Shown here: positions 7,894 to 15,648 of the stretch, in pieces
Numbering within the stretch: the first letter of the stretch is position 1
Layout: each line of letters opens with the position of its first letter
DNA from: Natribaculum breve
Lineage (GTDB): Archaea; Halobacteriota; Halobacteria; Halobacteriales; Natrialbaceae
DNA: 64,000 bases
Reading direction: 5' to 3'
Assembly: GCF_023008585.1 (NCBI RefSeq)
Contig: NZ_CP095390.1
Location: 2,790,001-2,854,000, forward strand
Program-made: the position numbers and the translations under genes
Notes under the pieces: generated by a model
The model's input: only the letters and a program-made list of their open reading frames with translations
The model's database searches: none
What the model was told of the DNA's origin: nothing

Positions 7894-9036
7894 TCAGAAC
7901 TGGACGCCGACGTCGCGCATCATGTCGACCGTCGGCTCGAGGTCCGACAGCTGAGTCAGGTCCATGTTGGGGACGTCGAGGTCCTCGATCGATGGCAGTT
8001 CGCCGACCGGCGGGACGCCCTCGACCAGCGGATACTCGAAGTCCCGGACCGCGAAGTAGTCCTGGGCCTCCGTCGAGAGGAGATGACGGATGAAGTTCTC
8101 GGCGAGTTCGGGGTCGTCTGCTTCGTCGATGACCGCCGCGCCCGCGACGTTGAAGATCGTTCCCGCGTCGCCCTGGGTGAACGTCGTCGCGATCGGCGGG
8201 TCGTTGCGGCTCTCTTTCACGCGCTGGATGTAGTAGTGGTTGGTGAACCCGGCGTCGATGTCGCCGTCGGCGACCGCCTCACAGACCGCGAGTTCGTTGC
8301 CGTACGTCGCGATACCGGCGTCGACGACGCTCTCGAGCCACTGCCGGGTCGCGTCCTCGCCCTCGAGGATGCGCATCGCCGTGACGAACGCCTGGCAGGA
8401 GGCGTAGCCCGGTGCCCACCCGAGCTGGGCGTCGACGCCGTCGGGGTACTCCATGATGGAGTCGGGGAGGTCGTCCTCGGAGAGGACGTCCGTGTTGTAC
8501 GGGATCGAGCGAGCGCGCCCGGACGTACCGATCCAGCCGTCGGTCCGGAACTCCTCGCCGACCATCTCGAGTAGGTCGTCCGACAGCGTGCGCGTTCGGC
8601 CCTCGTCGGCGAGCATGCCGAGCGAGCCGGCGTCGACGGAGAAGAAGACGTCCGCAGACGTGCCGTCCCCTTCGGTCACGATCGTGTTGGCGAGTTCCGT
8701 CGAGTTGCCGTATCGCGGCTGTGGCGAGAACGAGAAGTCGTCGTACAAGTCCTCGATGTAGCTCAGGAGGTTGCCCACGAGGAACTCGCCGCGACCGGAG
8801 TAGATCGAGAGTTCGCCCTCGAGGTCGGGCATCTCCGCCATACTCGTCCCACCGAGTTCCTGACCCTGACGGCCGTAGCCGAGTTCTGTGAGGTCGGAAC
8901 CGTCGTCGTCGCCGTCGTCGTCGTCGCCGCCAAACAGGCCCAGACAGCCCGCCAGTCCGGCGACGCCGAGCGTCGCCGACCCGGCGAGGAACGTTCTTCT
9001 GTCGCTTCGATCGGGGAATCGTCCTTTCTCGTCCAT
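7894..9036 (-). CDS. Fe(III) ABC transporter substrate-binding lipoprotein
   Basis: 380 residues from ATG 9036. A Tat signal with RR at 13-14 and the lipobox end LAGC (C31) is followed by an Asp/Gly-rich linker, so it is a membrane-anchored lipoprotein. The body is a family 1 periplasmic binding protein: LEGELSIYSGRGEFLVG, then DVFFSVDAGSLGMLADEG. A Tyr pair occurs in NHYYIQRV (Y268, Y269), as in FbpA-type iron-binding proteins. The frame opens at 9060, but that start would put the iron box and promoter inside the gene, so 9036 is chosen. It is first in an operon with the ArnT-like gene. The likely partner is the permease at 583-2181. Confidence 0.88.
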   Translation of the reverse strand: MDEKGRFPDRSDRRTFLAGSATLGVAGLAGCLGLFGGDDDDGDDDGSDLTELGYGRQGQELGGTSMAEMPDLEGELSIYSGRGEFLVGNLLSYIEDLYDDFSFSPQPRYGNSTELANTIVTEGDGTSADVFFSVDAGSLGMLADEGRTRTLSDDLLEMVGEEFRTDGWIGTSGRARSIPYNTDVLSEDDLPDSIMEYPDGVDAQLGWAPGYASCQAFVTAMRILEGEDATRQWLESVVDAGIATYGNELAVCEAVADGDIDAGFTNHYYIQRVKESRNDPPIATTFTQGDAGTIFNVAGAAVIDEADDPELAENFIRHLLSTEAQDYFAVRDFEYPLVEGVPPVGELPSIEDLDVPNMDLTQLSDLEPTVDMMRDVGVQF

Positions 9037-9038
9037 GT

Positions 9039-9056
9039 TTTTAGGCTCGCCTAAAA
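9039..9056. promoter_or_regulatory. Iron box 3 at the Fe(III)-binding protein promoter
   Basis: TTTTAGGC-TC-GCCTAAAA is an inverted repeat with perfect 8-bp arms. On the minus strand it ends 3 nt before the ATG (9036) and follows the TATA-like CTATAAG (about 9061-9067). The box therefore fills the space between TATA and the transcription start of a leaderless mRNA, where a bound repressor would block the polymerase. This is one of the strongest of the five sites. Confidence 0.82.
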
Positions 9057-9099
9057 TCACTTATAGTCGTCGATCCATACCGACTCACGTCCGACGGTA

Positions 9100-10260
9100 T
9101 CAGTCGTCGGTGACGGGGACGCGAGCGCCCTCGAGTGCGTCGAGACACGCCAGCCAGTCGTGCATGTACTCGCCGACGTGGGCGAAGAACTCGCCGTTCT
9201 GGTACTCCTCCCACTCCCGACTGCAGAGTTCGTCGGCCATCGCCGCGAAGACGTCGGCGTAACTGTCGGCGTCCGCGCCGGCGTCGTCGACGATCTCCCA
9301 GAGGTGTTCGTTGAGTTCGAGGCCGGCGACCTCGTTGTGGAGGTCGTCGAACGTCGATCGGGCGGCCTTGTTGTGTTCACACAGCGGCGCGCCGTTGTAG
9401 ATCTGCTTGCCGAGGACGTCGCAGGCGCGCTTGAGGAAGACGCCGCTCCAGATGTCGTCGAACCGGCCGACGTCCCACGGGTTGTCGTCCATCGGCAGCT
9501 GGTAGAACGCCGGGATCACCTCCCGGCGGAACGCGAGGTTCATCGAGCAGACGGTGAGATAGTTCTCCTCCGCGGCGACGAAGTCGTTCTCGAAGTCCTC
9601 GCGAGTCGTCCGGGTCTGGGCCTGACCCTGCAGGTCACCGTCCATCAGGATCCGCACCGCGTCGAGGTCCGGGACGTTCGTCCACAGCCCCTGGGAGGCG
9701 ACGACCTCGCCGGCCTCGATCGTGGTCGTGTCGGTCTCGACGGTCTCGTCCATCGCCGAGTAGGGGTATCCGCGCGGGTACAGGCCGTGTTCCTCCGCGT
9801 TCTGGTAGAGGACGTTTACCCACTGCTCGTCCGAGGAGACGGCCTCGATCTCGCCCTCGAAGGCGAGGTTCTCGAGGTGGGTCCCGAAGAAGTCCTCGTC
9901 CTCGTGCGGGAGGGTGTCGTCGTCGATGAACACGCCGTACTCGAACTCGTCGTTCGCCCACATGTACAGCAGGCCGAAACTCGTCTCGGCGTGGCTCGCG
10001 GCCGGAACGACGTGTTCGTACTCGGTGACGCCGTGGTCTTCGTACCACTCCTCGCGTCGCGTCCCGTCGAAGACCTCGCCCGAGACGCCTTCCTCCTCAA
10101 GCATCGTCTCCATCGCCTCGGTCTCACAGAAGTCCTCGGTCACGAGCACGACGTGGAGTCTCGAGAGGTCGAACCCGTGGTCGCGCGCGTTGTCGAAGTA
10201 CGAGCGCATACACTCGTACTCCCGGATCGTCGGGACGACGACGCAGATGTCCTGGCTCAT
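9100..10260 (-). CDS. Alpha-1,4-glucan-protein synthase / reversibly glycosylated polypeptide (GT75) family protein
   Basis: A 386-residue soluble protein. It starts MSQDICVVVPTIREYECM, has the metal-binding acidic run YGVFIDDDTLPHEDED, and later shows WDVGRFDDIWSGVFLKRACD. These are the marks of the RGP/UDP-arabinopyranose mutase-like family (GT75), which binds UDP-sugars and can be self-glycosylated. In archaea its role is not established. It has its own promoter with a perfect iron box 10 nt upstream of the ATG (10260), so it belongs to the iron-responsive island. It lies downstream of the flippase-like gene, but a separate promoter is clear. Confidence 0.8.
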   Translation of the reverse strand: MSQDICVVVPTIREYECMRSYFDNARDHGFDLSRLHVVLVTEDFCETEAMETMLEEEGVSGEVFDGTRREEWYEDHGVTEYEHVVPAASHAETSFGLLYMWANDEFEYGVFIDDDTLPHEDEDFFGTHLENLAFEGEIEAVSSDEQWVNVLYQNAEEHGLYPRGYPYSAMDETVETDTTTIEAGEVVASQGLWTNVPDLDAVRILMDGDLQGQAQTRTTREDFENDFVAAEENYLTVCSMNLAFRREVIPAFYQLPMDDNPWDVGRFDDIWSGVFLKRACDVLGKQIYNGAPLCEHNKAARSTFDDLHNEVAGLELNEHLWEIVDDAGADADSYADVFAAMADELCSREWEEYQNGEFFAHVGEYMHDWLACLDALEGARVPVTDD

Positions 10261-10270
10261 GCTCCAACAA

Positions 10271-10288
10271 TTTTAGGCCGGCCTAAAA
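10271..10288. promoter_or_regulatory. Iron box 4, perfect 18-bp palindrome
   Basis: TTTTAGGCCGGCCTAAAA is a perfect palindrome with no mismatch. It lies 10 nt upstream of the ATG at 10260 on the minus strand. The T/A-rich outer arm (10284-10290) falls about 27 nt from the start codon and probably serves as the TATA element itself, so the regulator and TBP would compete for the same bases. It is the best match to the island consensus. Confidence 0.85.
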
Positions 10289-10304
10289 AACGTGCCGATG
10301 TCGG

Positions 10305-11429
10305 TCAGTCGTCGGCCGGCCCGTCGGGAACGGCGGTTCGCCCGTCGGTGGCGGCGGTCGACAGCGAGACGTTCAGCGACGCGAGCGCGCCCGCGCCGCC
10401 GACGAGCGTGATCGCGTTTTTCAGCGCGTGATCGACGATCGCCCCGGCCAGCGCCGTGCTCGCGCCGACGGGCGTGAGCCCGACGACGAGGCCGGTAAAC
10501 GCCGCCTCGTACAGTCCGATTCCACCCTGCGAGAGCGGCAGGACCTTCGCTAAGTTCCCGACGCTCACCGCGAGCGTCCCGACGACGAGCAGGGTCGGCG
10601 CGTCGAGTCCCGCACCGACGGCCGCGAGGACGACCACCGCGGTCAGCACGTCCAGTCCCCACACGAGGAGACTCTCGACGCCGACGGTCGCCACCGCACG
10701 CGGATTCGTCGCGACGCGCTGGACGTCCGCGAGGAGATCCAGCAGGGCGTCGACCCCACGCCGGAGGCGTGGCCACCGACTCACGCGCGTGCGAAGACGA
10801 GGACCGAGCGCACGGTCGCTGTAGGCGACACCGACGGCAGCCGTCGCGACCACGACGGCGGCCGTCGCGACGACCGAAGCCGCCTCGAGCGCCCGCCGAC
10901 CGTACTCGAGGTCGTCCACCAGGCCGAGTGGGCTCGAGTCGCCGAGCAGGGCAAGCGCGAGAACGGCCCCGCCCGCCAGCGTCGCGATCGTCAGCAGATC
11001 GAAGACGCGTTCGACCGCCAGCGAACCGAACCCGGTGGGGTAGGGTACGCCCTCGCGGTCTTTCACGAGGTACGCCCGAACGGCGTCGCCCGCCCGGGCG
11101 GGGATCGCGAGGTTCGCCGTCTGACTCGCGAAGACCGCGGTCGTGAGAAAGCCCGTGCCGACGCGGTGACCCATCGTCGCGAGCACGTCGCCGTACCGGC
11201 GGCCACGGAGGGGCCACGAGACGGCGTAGACGACCGTCGCGACGCCGAGCAAGAGCGGGTCCGCACCCGTCACGTCGGCGACCACGGAGTCGACGTCGAC
11301 CGCACGGACAGCCGCGAGCAGGCCGACGACGACGAGCGCCGTCCCCGCGAACGTCGCCCGGCGGCGGGAGAACACCCCGCCGCGAGCCGACCGACCGTCC
11401 GTCGCGTCCTCACGGCTACCGTCGTCCAT
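10305..11429 (-). CDS. Flippase-like / lysylphosphatidylglycerol synthase TM-domain membrane protein (UPF0104-like)
   Basis: A 374-residue integral membrane protein with about eight helices after a charged N-terminal tail of roughly 26 residues. It has the features of the LPG_synthase_TM/UPF0104 group: an early WPLRGRRYGDVLATMG segment, AIPARAGDAVRAYLVKD, and the late motif LPLSQGGIGLYEAAFTGL. Members are proposed to flip lipids or lipid-linked sugars and often sit near glycosyltransferases, as here. ATG 11429 is about 25 nt from the TATA-like TTAAATAT, which overlaps iron box 5. The gene ends 44 nt before the start of the GT75 gene. Confidence 0.8.
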   Translation of the reverse strand: MDDGSREDATDGRSARGGVFSRRRATFAGTALVVVGLLAAVRAVDVDSVVADVTGADPLLLGVATVVYAVSWPLRGRRYGDVLATMGHRVGTGFLTTAVFASQTANLAIPARAGDAVRAYLVKDREGVPYPTGFGSLAVERVFDLLTIATLAGGAVLALALLGDSSPLGLVDDLEYGRRALEAASVVATAAVVVATAAVGVAYSDRALGPRLRTRVSRWPRLRRGVDALLDLLADVQRVATNPRAVATVGVESLLVWGLDVLTAVVVLAAVGAGLDAPTLLVVGTLAVSVGNLAKVLPLSQGGIGLYEAAFTGLVVGLTPVGASTALAGAIVDHALKNAITLVGGAGALASLNVSLSTAATDGRTAVPDGPADD

Positions 11430-11453
11430 GGTCGAACCCTGCGGGAGCAGATA

Positions 11454-11469
11454 TTTAAGTCCACCTAAA
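11454..11469. promoter_or_regulatory. Iron box 5 (degenerate) overlapping TATA box
   Basis: TTTAAGTCCACCTAAA is an imperfect inverted repeat: one mismatch in the arms (AAG against CCT) plus a 2-nt mismatched centre. On the minus strand the degenerate arm forms the TATA-like TTAAATAT, 25 nt from ATG 11429. Degeneration toward a better TATA box may trade regulator affinity for promoter strength. It is the weakest of the five sites. Confidence 0.6.
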
Positions 11470-11534
11470 ACTCGAGCAGGATGCTTCGAGCGGCCGGCTA
11501 GCGGCAGAATCGTGATAGAACGAGTCGCCCGCGG

Positions 11535-12461
11535 TCAGGTCAGTTCCGCGATCAGCTCTCGAGCCGACCGTCTGACGGCCTCGTCGCTCGAGAGCGCCGG
11601 CTCCCAGCCCAGCGCGGCGAGCTTTTCGACGGAGAGGCGCATCTTCGGCACGTCGCCGGTCCAGCCGCGGTCGCCGCCGGTGTACTCGTAGGTCGGTTCG
11701 AGACCCATCTCGTCGGCGACGATGGCGGCGATCCGGTCGACCGACGTGGTGGTCCGGGTCCCGAGGTTGTAGGTGTTCATCGCGTCGTCGGCGTGTTCGA
11801 CGACGTGACACATCGCGTCGACGCAGTCGTCGACGTGCATGTAGGACTTCTCCTGTCGGCCGTCGCCGAGGATGGTGAGCGTCTCGGGGTTCTCGCGGAG
11901 TTTCTCGACGAAGTCGGGGATCACCGCCCCGCGAAGCCCCGAGCCGACGATGTTCGCGAACCGGAAGTTCCAGACGGTGAAGTCGTGGCTGTGAGCGTGG
12001 GTCGCGAGCAGGCCCTCGTCGGCGAGTTTGCTCGCGCCGTAGGTGCTGATCGGCTCCATCGGCGCGTAATCCTCCGGCGTCGGTCGCGGCGCTTCGCCGT
12101 AGACGGTCGACGACGACGTGTACGCGAGGTCGGTGACGTCGGCGTCGCACATCGCCTCGAGGAGCGTCAGCGTCATCCGCGTGTTGCGCTCGAACTGGTC
12201 GTACGGCCGATCCGTGTCGACCAGCTTCGACGCCGCCAGGTGGAAGACGCGGTCGACGTCGGACGTGAGCACGCCCTCGAGTGCGTCCGGATCGGTCAGG
12301 TCGGCCTCGACGAAGCGCGCGGCGTCGGGAACGCGCTCTCTCGAGCCGTTCGAGCAGTCGTCGACGACGATCACGTCCTCGCCGTCCTCGAGCAGTCGGG
12401 CGACCAGGTGGGTGCCGATGAAGCCCGCACCCCCCGTCACGAGCGTCCGTCTGTCGGTCAT
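11535..12461 (-). CDS. NAD-dependent sugar epimerase/dehydratase (extended SDR, GalE-like)
   Basis: 308 residues from ATG 12461. The NAD-binding motif GGAGFIGTH is at residues 9-17. The serine of SSSTVYGE precedes the catalytic YGASK (YxxxK). The extended SDR fold interconverts nucleotide sugars such as UDP-glucose and UDP-galactose; the exact substrate is not visible. Longer upstream frames are rejected because a TATA-like TTTATG lies about 26 nt before this ATG and the extension is Arg/Cys-rich. No iron box was found at this promoter. It could supply sugars to the neighbouring glycosyltransferases. Confidence 0.85.
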   Translation of the reverse strand: MTDRRTLVTGGAGFIGTHLVARLLEDGEDVIVVDDCSNGSRERVPDAARFVEADLTDPDALEGVLTSDVDRVFHLAASKLVDTDRPYDQFERNTRMTLTLLEAMCDADVTDLAYTSSSTVYGEAPRPTPEDYAPMEPISTYGASKLADEGLLATHAHSHDFTVWNFRFANIVGSGLRGAVIPDFVEKLRENPETLTILGDGRQEKSYMHVDDCVDAMCHVVEHADDAMNTYNLGTRTTTSVDRIAAIVADEMGLEPTYEYTGGDRGWTGDVPKMRLSVEKLAALGWEPALSSDEAVRRSARELIAELT

Positions 12462-12532
12462 CGGCCGTATCTGATCGCTCCCGTAACATAAACACGTCCG
12501 TCCGGCGTCGGGGGTCGGCTGTGACGATCCGT

Positions 12533-13456
12533 CTAGACGACCCTGTTGTACAGATCTTCGCCGGTCTCGAGTCGATCGACGTTCTCGCGGACGATCTCGC
12601 CGACGTCGCGGAAGTAGTCGCGGGTGTACGCCGCACAGTGGGGCGTGACGATCACCTCCTCCATGTCCCACAGGGGCGACTCCTCGGGGAGCGGTTCGGT
12701 CTCGAAGACGTCCAGCGCCGCGCCCGCGATCTCGCCGGACTCGAGGGCGTCGACCAGCGCCGGTTCGTCGACGACGCTCCCGCGGGCGACGTTGACGAAG
12801 TAGGCGTCCTCGCGCATGGCGGCGAACTCGTCGGGACCGAAGAGGTGGTGGGTCTCGTCGGTCAGCGGAACGGTCGCGATCACGAAGTCGGCGTCAGCGA
12901 TCGCGGAGCGGAGGTCGTCGTTCGCGTAGATTTCGTCGAACCCGGGGACGGGTTCGGCGGAGCGGCGCACGCCCGTCGTCCGGACGCCGAGCGCACCGGC
13001 GACCGACGCGACGCCACGTCCCAGCGTGCCGGTTCCGACGACGCAGGCGGACGTGCCGGGGAGCGTGAACGCCTCGTCCCAGTCGGGTCGTTCCCACCGC
13101 CGCTCCCGCTGGTGGGCGACGTGGTCGTGGAGGCGACGCGAGAAGGAAAGCAGGTAGCCAGCGACCGTCTCGCCGACCGTCCGGTCGTGGATCCCCGTGC
13201 TGTTGGTGAGGACGACGTCGCGCTCCTCGAGGACGTCGAACGGGAACCGGTCGACTCCCGCCTGGATCGAGTGGATCCACTCGAGGTCCGCGAACGCCTC
13301 GCGGTGCTCGAGGGTGACGACGGCGTCACAGCTTTCGATCTCCCCGTCGTCGATCACGCGCACGTCGACCGGGAGGTCGGCGAGTTCGTCTGCGAGTTCC
13401 ACCGGCGGAAAGACCGCGTCGACGGAGTCGTGAACGCCGAGTCGCTCGAGTTGCAT
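12533..13456 (-). CDS. D-2-hydroxyacid dehydrogenase (NAD-dependent)
   Basis: 307 residues from ATG 13456; a further in-frame ATG at 13510 adds an unconserved-looking stretch. The Rossmann motif VGTGTLGRGVASVAG is followed by NVARGSVVDEPALV, which carries the catalytic Arg. ETEPLPEESPLW and TPHCAAYT complete the family pattern of catalytic Arg, Glu and His. The family reduces 2-keto acids to D-2-hydroxy acids or does the reverse; glyoxylate, hydroxypyruvate or another acid are all possible. It ends 71 nt beyond the epimerase start and is probably transcribed alone. Confidence 0.88.
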   Translation of the reverse strand: MQLERLGVHDSVDAVFPPVELADELADLPVDVRVIDDGEIESCDAVVTLEHREAFADLEWIHSIQAGVDRFPFDVLEERDVVLTNSTGIHDRTVGETVAGYLLSFSRRLHDHVAHQRERRWERPDWDEAFTLPGTSACVVGTGTLGRGVASVAGALGVRTTGVRRSAEPVPGFDEIYANDDLRSAIADADFVIATVPLTDETHHLFGPDEFAAMREDAYFVNVARGSVVDEPALVDALESGEIAGAALDVFETEPLPEESPLWDMEEVIVTPHCAAYTRDYFRDVGEIVRENVDRLETGEDLYNRVV

Positions 13457-13700
13457 ACACGGCGCTACGAACGGTCTCGAGTTCAATCTTCGCTCGAACG
13501 CGAGCGGCATTCGGCCGAACGCACTCGAGAGCGGGCCGGTCGAGACGCCTCCCGAAGATCGATCTGGACGGCGTAAAGTGGGCGGCTCGGGTGAAAAGCA
13601 TCGTCACGAGGGGCTCAGAGGGGGTAACTCTTCGTCATGGCCGCCCTACCCGTGCTTGGCAGGCGAGGACTTTCCGTCTATCGCTTCCGACTGCGACCCG

Positions 13701-15002
13701 TCACTCGCCGCTCGTCCACGCCTCGAGGTCGCGCAACTCCGCGGCCACCTCGCCGATACCCGCACTCGAGAGCGCCCCGCGCTCGGTGACGACGCCGTCG
13801 ACGCAGTCGGCGGGCGTCACGTCGAACGTCGGGTTCAGCACGTCGAGCGGCGCGTCTCCGTCGTAGACCGCCTCCCGGGAACCGGACTCGAGGTTGACCG
13901 CCTCGCGCGTCGAGACCTTGTCGGTCGCGGCGACGGCGTAGACGGGAACCCCCTCGCGCGCGGCGGCGAGCGCGAGCGCCCGCGTGCCGGTCTTGTTCAC
14001 GACGCGACCGTCCGGCAGGACGGTGTCGGCACCGACGAGCACGCAGTCGACGTCTTCTCGCGAGAGCACGTGTGCCACGGCGGCGTCGGTGTGTATCGTC
14101 ACCGGCAGGTCGTCGGCCAGTTCCTCGGCGACGGCGACGCCCTCGCGGGCCGGTCGGGACTCGGCGACGTACGCGCGCGACGGCTCGCCCGTCCGCAGCG
14201 CCTCGAGGACCGTCCCCGACCGCGAGAGGGTCGCGACGGTTCCCTCGACGTGCTCGCTCGCCCGCGTCGCGGCCTCGTCGTCGGCCGCGAGCGCCCGGTC
14301 GATCCCCGCGAGCGCGGACTCGAGGACCGCGGGGGCGCTCCCCTCGTCGGCCTCGGCCATCGCCCGGTTGACCCGGTTTCGCAGGACCGCCATCGAGGGA
14401 CGAGCCTCGAGCAGTCGCCGGGCGAGTTCGGCGAGTTCGTCCCACTCCGCGTTCGACTCGGCCGTCCCGGCCTCCCGGCGCTCGCGGACGAGCAGCCCTG
14501 CCCGGTCGCGCAGCACCTCGAGCGCGCGGATCGACAGGTACGCCGCGCCGTGGTCGCCGTCGGCGGCGATCGAGCGGACGGTGGGCGCGACGCGTTCGTA
14601 CGCCGCCCAGAGCTTCGGCACCGTCTCGCGGTCGGCCATCGCCGTCGGCGGAGCCCACTCGCAGTCGACGTGCTCCTCGCTCAACGCGACCTCGCGGGAA
14701 TCGCAGTCGAACAGGTACGGGTGGACGACCCACTCGCGACCGAGGTCGGCGTCTTCGAACCGCACTGGTCGGGCCGACCGGACGAGCGTGACCGCGTCCG
14801 CGAGGCCCGTCTCCTCGGCGATCTCGACCCGGACCTGTCGGTCGGGGTCGCCCTCCGCGAAGCCGGAGACGCCGCCCCACTGGCCCGCGTACGTTCCGAC
14901 CTCGTCGCTGCGACGCAACAGCAGTACCTCTCCGCGATTTCGCAGGAAGGCGGTGACGACGTGGCTCGCGTCGTCGCCCGCCTGGTCCGTGGCGTCGGTC
15001 AT
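13701..15002 (-). CDS. NUDIX hydrolase fused to an eIF-2B/ribose-1,5-bisphosphate isomerase-like domain
   Basis: A 433-residue two-domain protein. The N-terminal 140 residues are NUDIX-like: WGGVSGFAEGDPDRQVRVEIAEETGL, with REx2EE-type residues in the EIAEETG core. From about residue 160 the eIF-2B alpha/R15P isomerase fold begins and ends with VLVGADTVLPDGRVVNKTGT, CVDGVVTE and SSAGIG. R15P isomerases act in archaeal AMP breakdown toward type III Rubisco; eIF-2B subunits are their relatives. The NUDIX part might clip a nucleoside-diphosphate derivative feeding that route; this is inference. The NUDIX box is somewhat degenerate, so catalysis is not certain. Confidence 0.8.
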   Translation of the reverse strand: MTDATDQAGDDASHVVTAFLRNRGEVLLLRRSDEVGTYAGQWGGVSGFAEGDPDRQVRVEIAEETGLADAVTLVRSARPVRFEDADLGREWVVHPYLFDCDSREVALSEEHVDCEWAPPTAMADRETVPKLWAAYERVAPTVRSIAADGDHGAAYLSIRALEVLRDRAGLLVRERREAGTAESNAEWDELAELARRLLEARPSMAVLRNRVNRAMAEADEGSAPAVLESALAGIDRALAADDEAATRASEHVEGTVATLSRSGTVLEALRTGEPSRAYVAESRPAREGVAVAEELADDLPVTIHTDAAVAHVLSREDVDCVLVGADTVLPDGRVVNKTGTRALALAAAREGVPVYAVAATDKVSTREAVNLESGSREAVYDGDAPLDVLNPTFDVTPADCVDGVVTERGALSSAGIGEVAAELRDLEAWTSGE

Positions 15003-15062
15003 AGACGAGCGAACGAGTGCGCACGGGGAATCGCTTTCGGGGTCGACGTCGTACGCCCACCC

Positions 15063-15560
15063 ATGTCACTGGTTGCCATTATCAGCGACACGCACGTGCC
15101 GTCTCGAGCCGACGCGATCCCGGAGTGGGTCACAGACGAAATCCTGCGAGCCGACCACACGATCCACGCGGGCGACTTCGACTCGCCGCGGGTGTACGAA
15201 CGCGTCGCGGACCTCGCGGGCGGGAACCTGACCGCCGCTCGAGGGAACGTCGATCCGCCGGCGCTCGGACTGTCGAAAGCGAAGACGGTGGCGATCGACG
15301 GCGTGACGTTCGTCGTCACCCACGGCACCGGCTCGCCCAGCGGCTGGCACGACCGGGTCGTGGAGACGGTCCGGACGGCAGAGAACGCAGACGCCGTGGG
15401 CGTCGCGGGCCACACCCACGAGGTCGTCGACGAGCGCGTCGACGGGACCAGACTGCTCAACCCCGGCAGCGCGACCGGGGCGACGCCCGCCGACCGCGAG
15501 ACGATGTTCGTGGCGACGGTCGAGGACGGCGACCTCGAGGTCGAACTTCGAACGGGATAG
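15063..15560 (+). CDS. YfcE/MJ0936-type metallophosphoesterase
   Basis: 165 residues from ATG 15063. Metal-binding motifs of the calcineurin-like phosphoesterase superfamily are in order: ISDTHVPSRAD (DxH), HAGDFDS (GDxx), ARGNVDPP (GNCD-like), VTHGTGSP and GHTHEVVD (GHTH). MJ0936-like enzymes hydrolyse phosphodiesters using two metal ions. The gene is divergent from the NUDIX fusion gene with about 60 nt between starts. The long open frame upstream is the antisense shadow of that gene. Confidence 0.9.
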   Translation: MSLVAIISDTHVPSRADAIPEWVTDEILRADHTIHAGDFDSPRVYERVADLAGGNLTAARGNVDPPALGLSKAKTVAIDGVTFVVTHGTGSPSGWHDRVVETVRTAENADAVGVAGHTHEVVDERVDGTRLLNPGSATGATPADRETMFVATVEDGDLEVELRTG

Positions 15561-15648
15561 GCGGAGTCACCGACGGTCGCCGGCGCGCATAGCGGCCGCC
15601 GTCTCCGGTGACGGTGGCCTTTTTACTGCGCTTTCCCACCCACCGAGT

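Noticed and set aside
9037..9060. Longer start (9060) for the Fe(III)-binding lipoprotein
   Set aside because: It would place iron box 3 inside the gene and move the Tat signal away from the N-terminus.
13578..15560. 660-residue plus-strand frame spanning the NUDIX-eIF2B gene
   Set aside because: It is the antisense shadow of a well-supported minus-strand gene. Only its last part, from ATG 15063, has family motifs (phosphoesterase).
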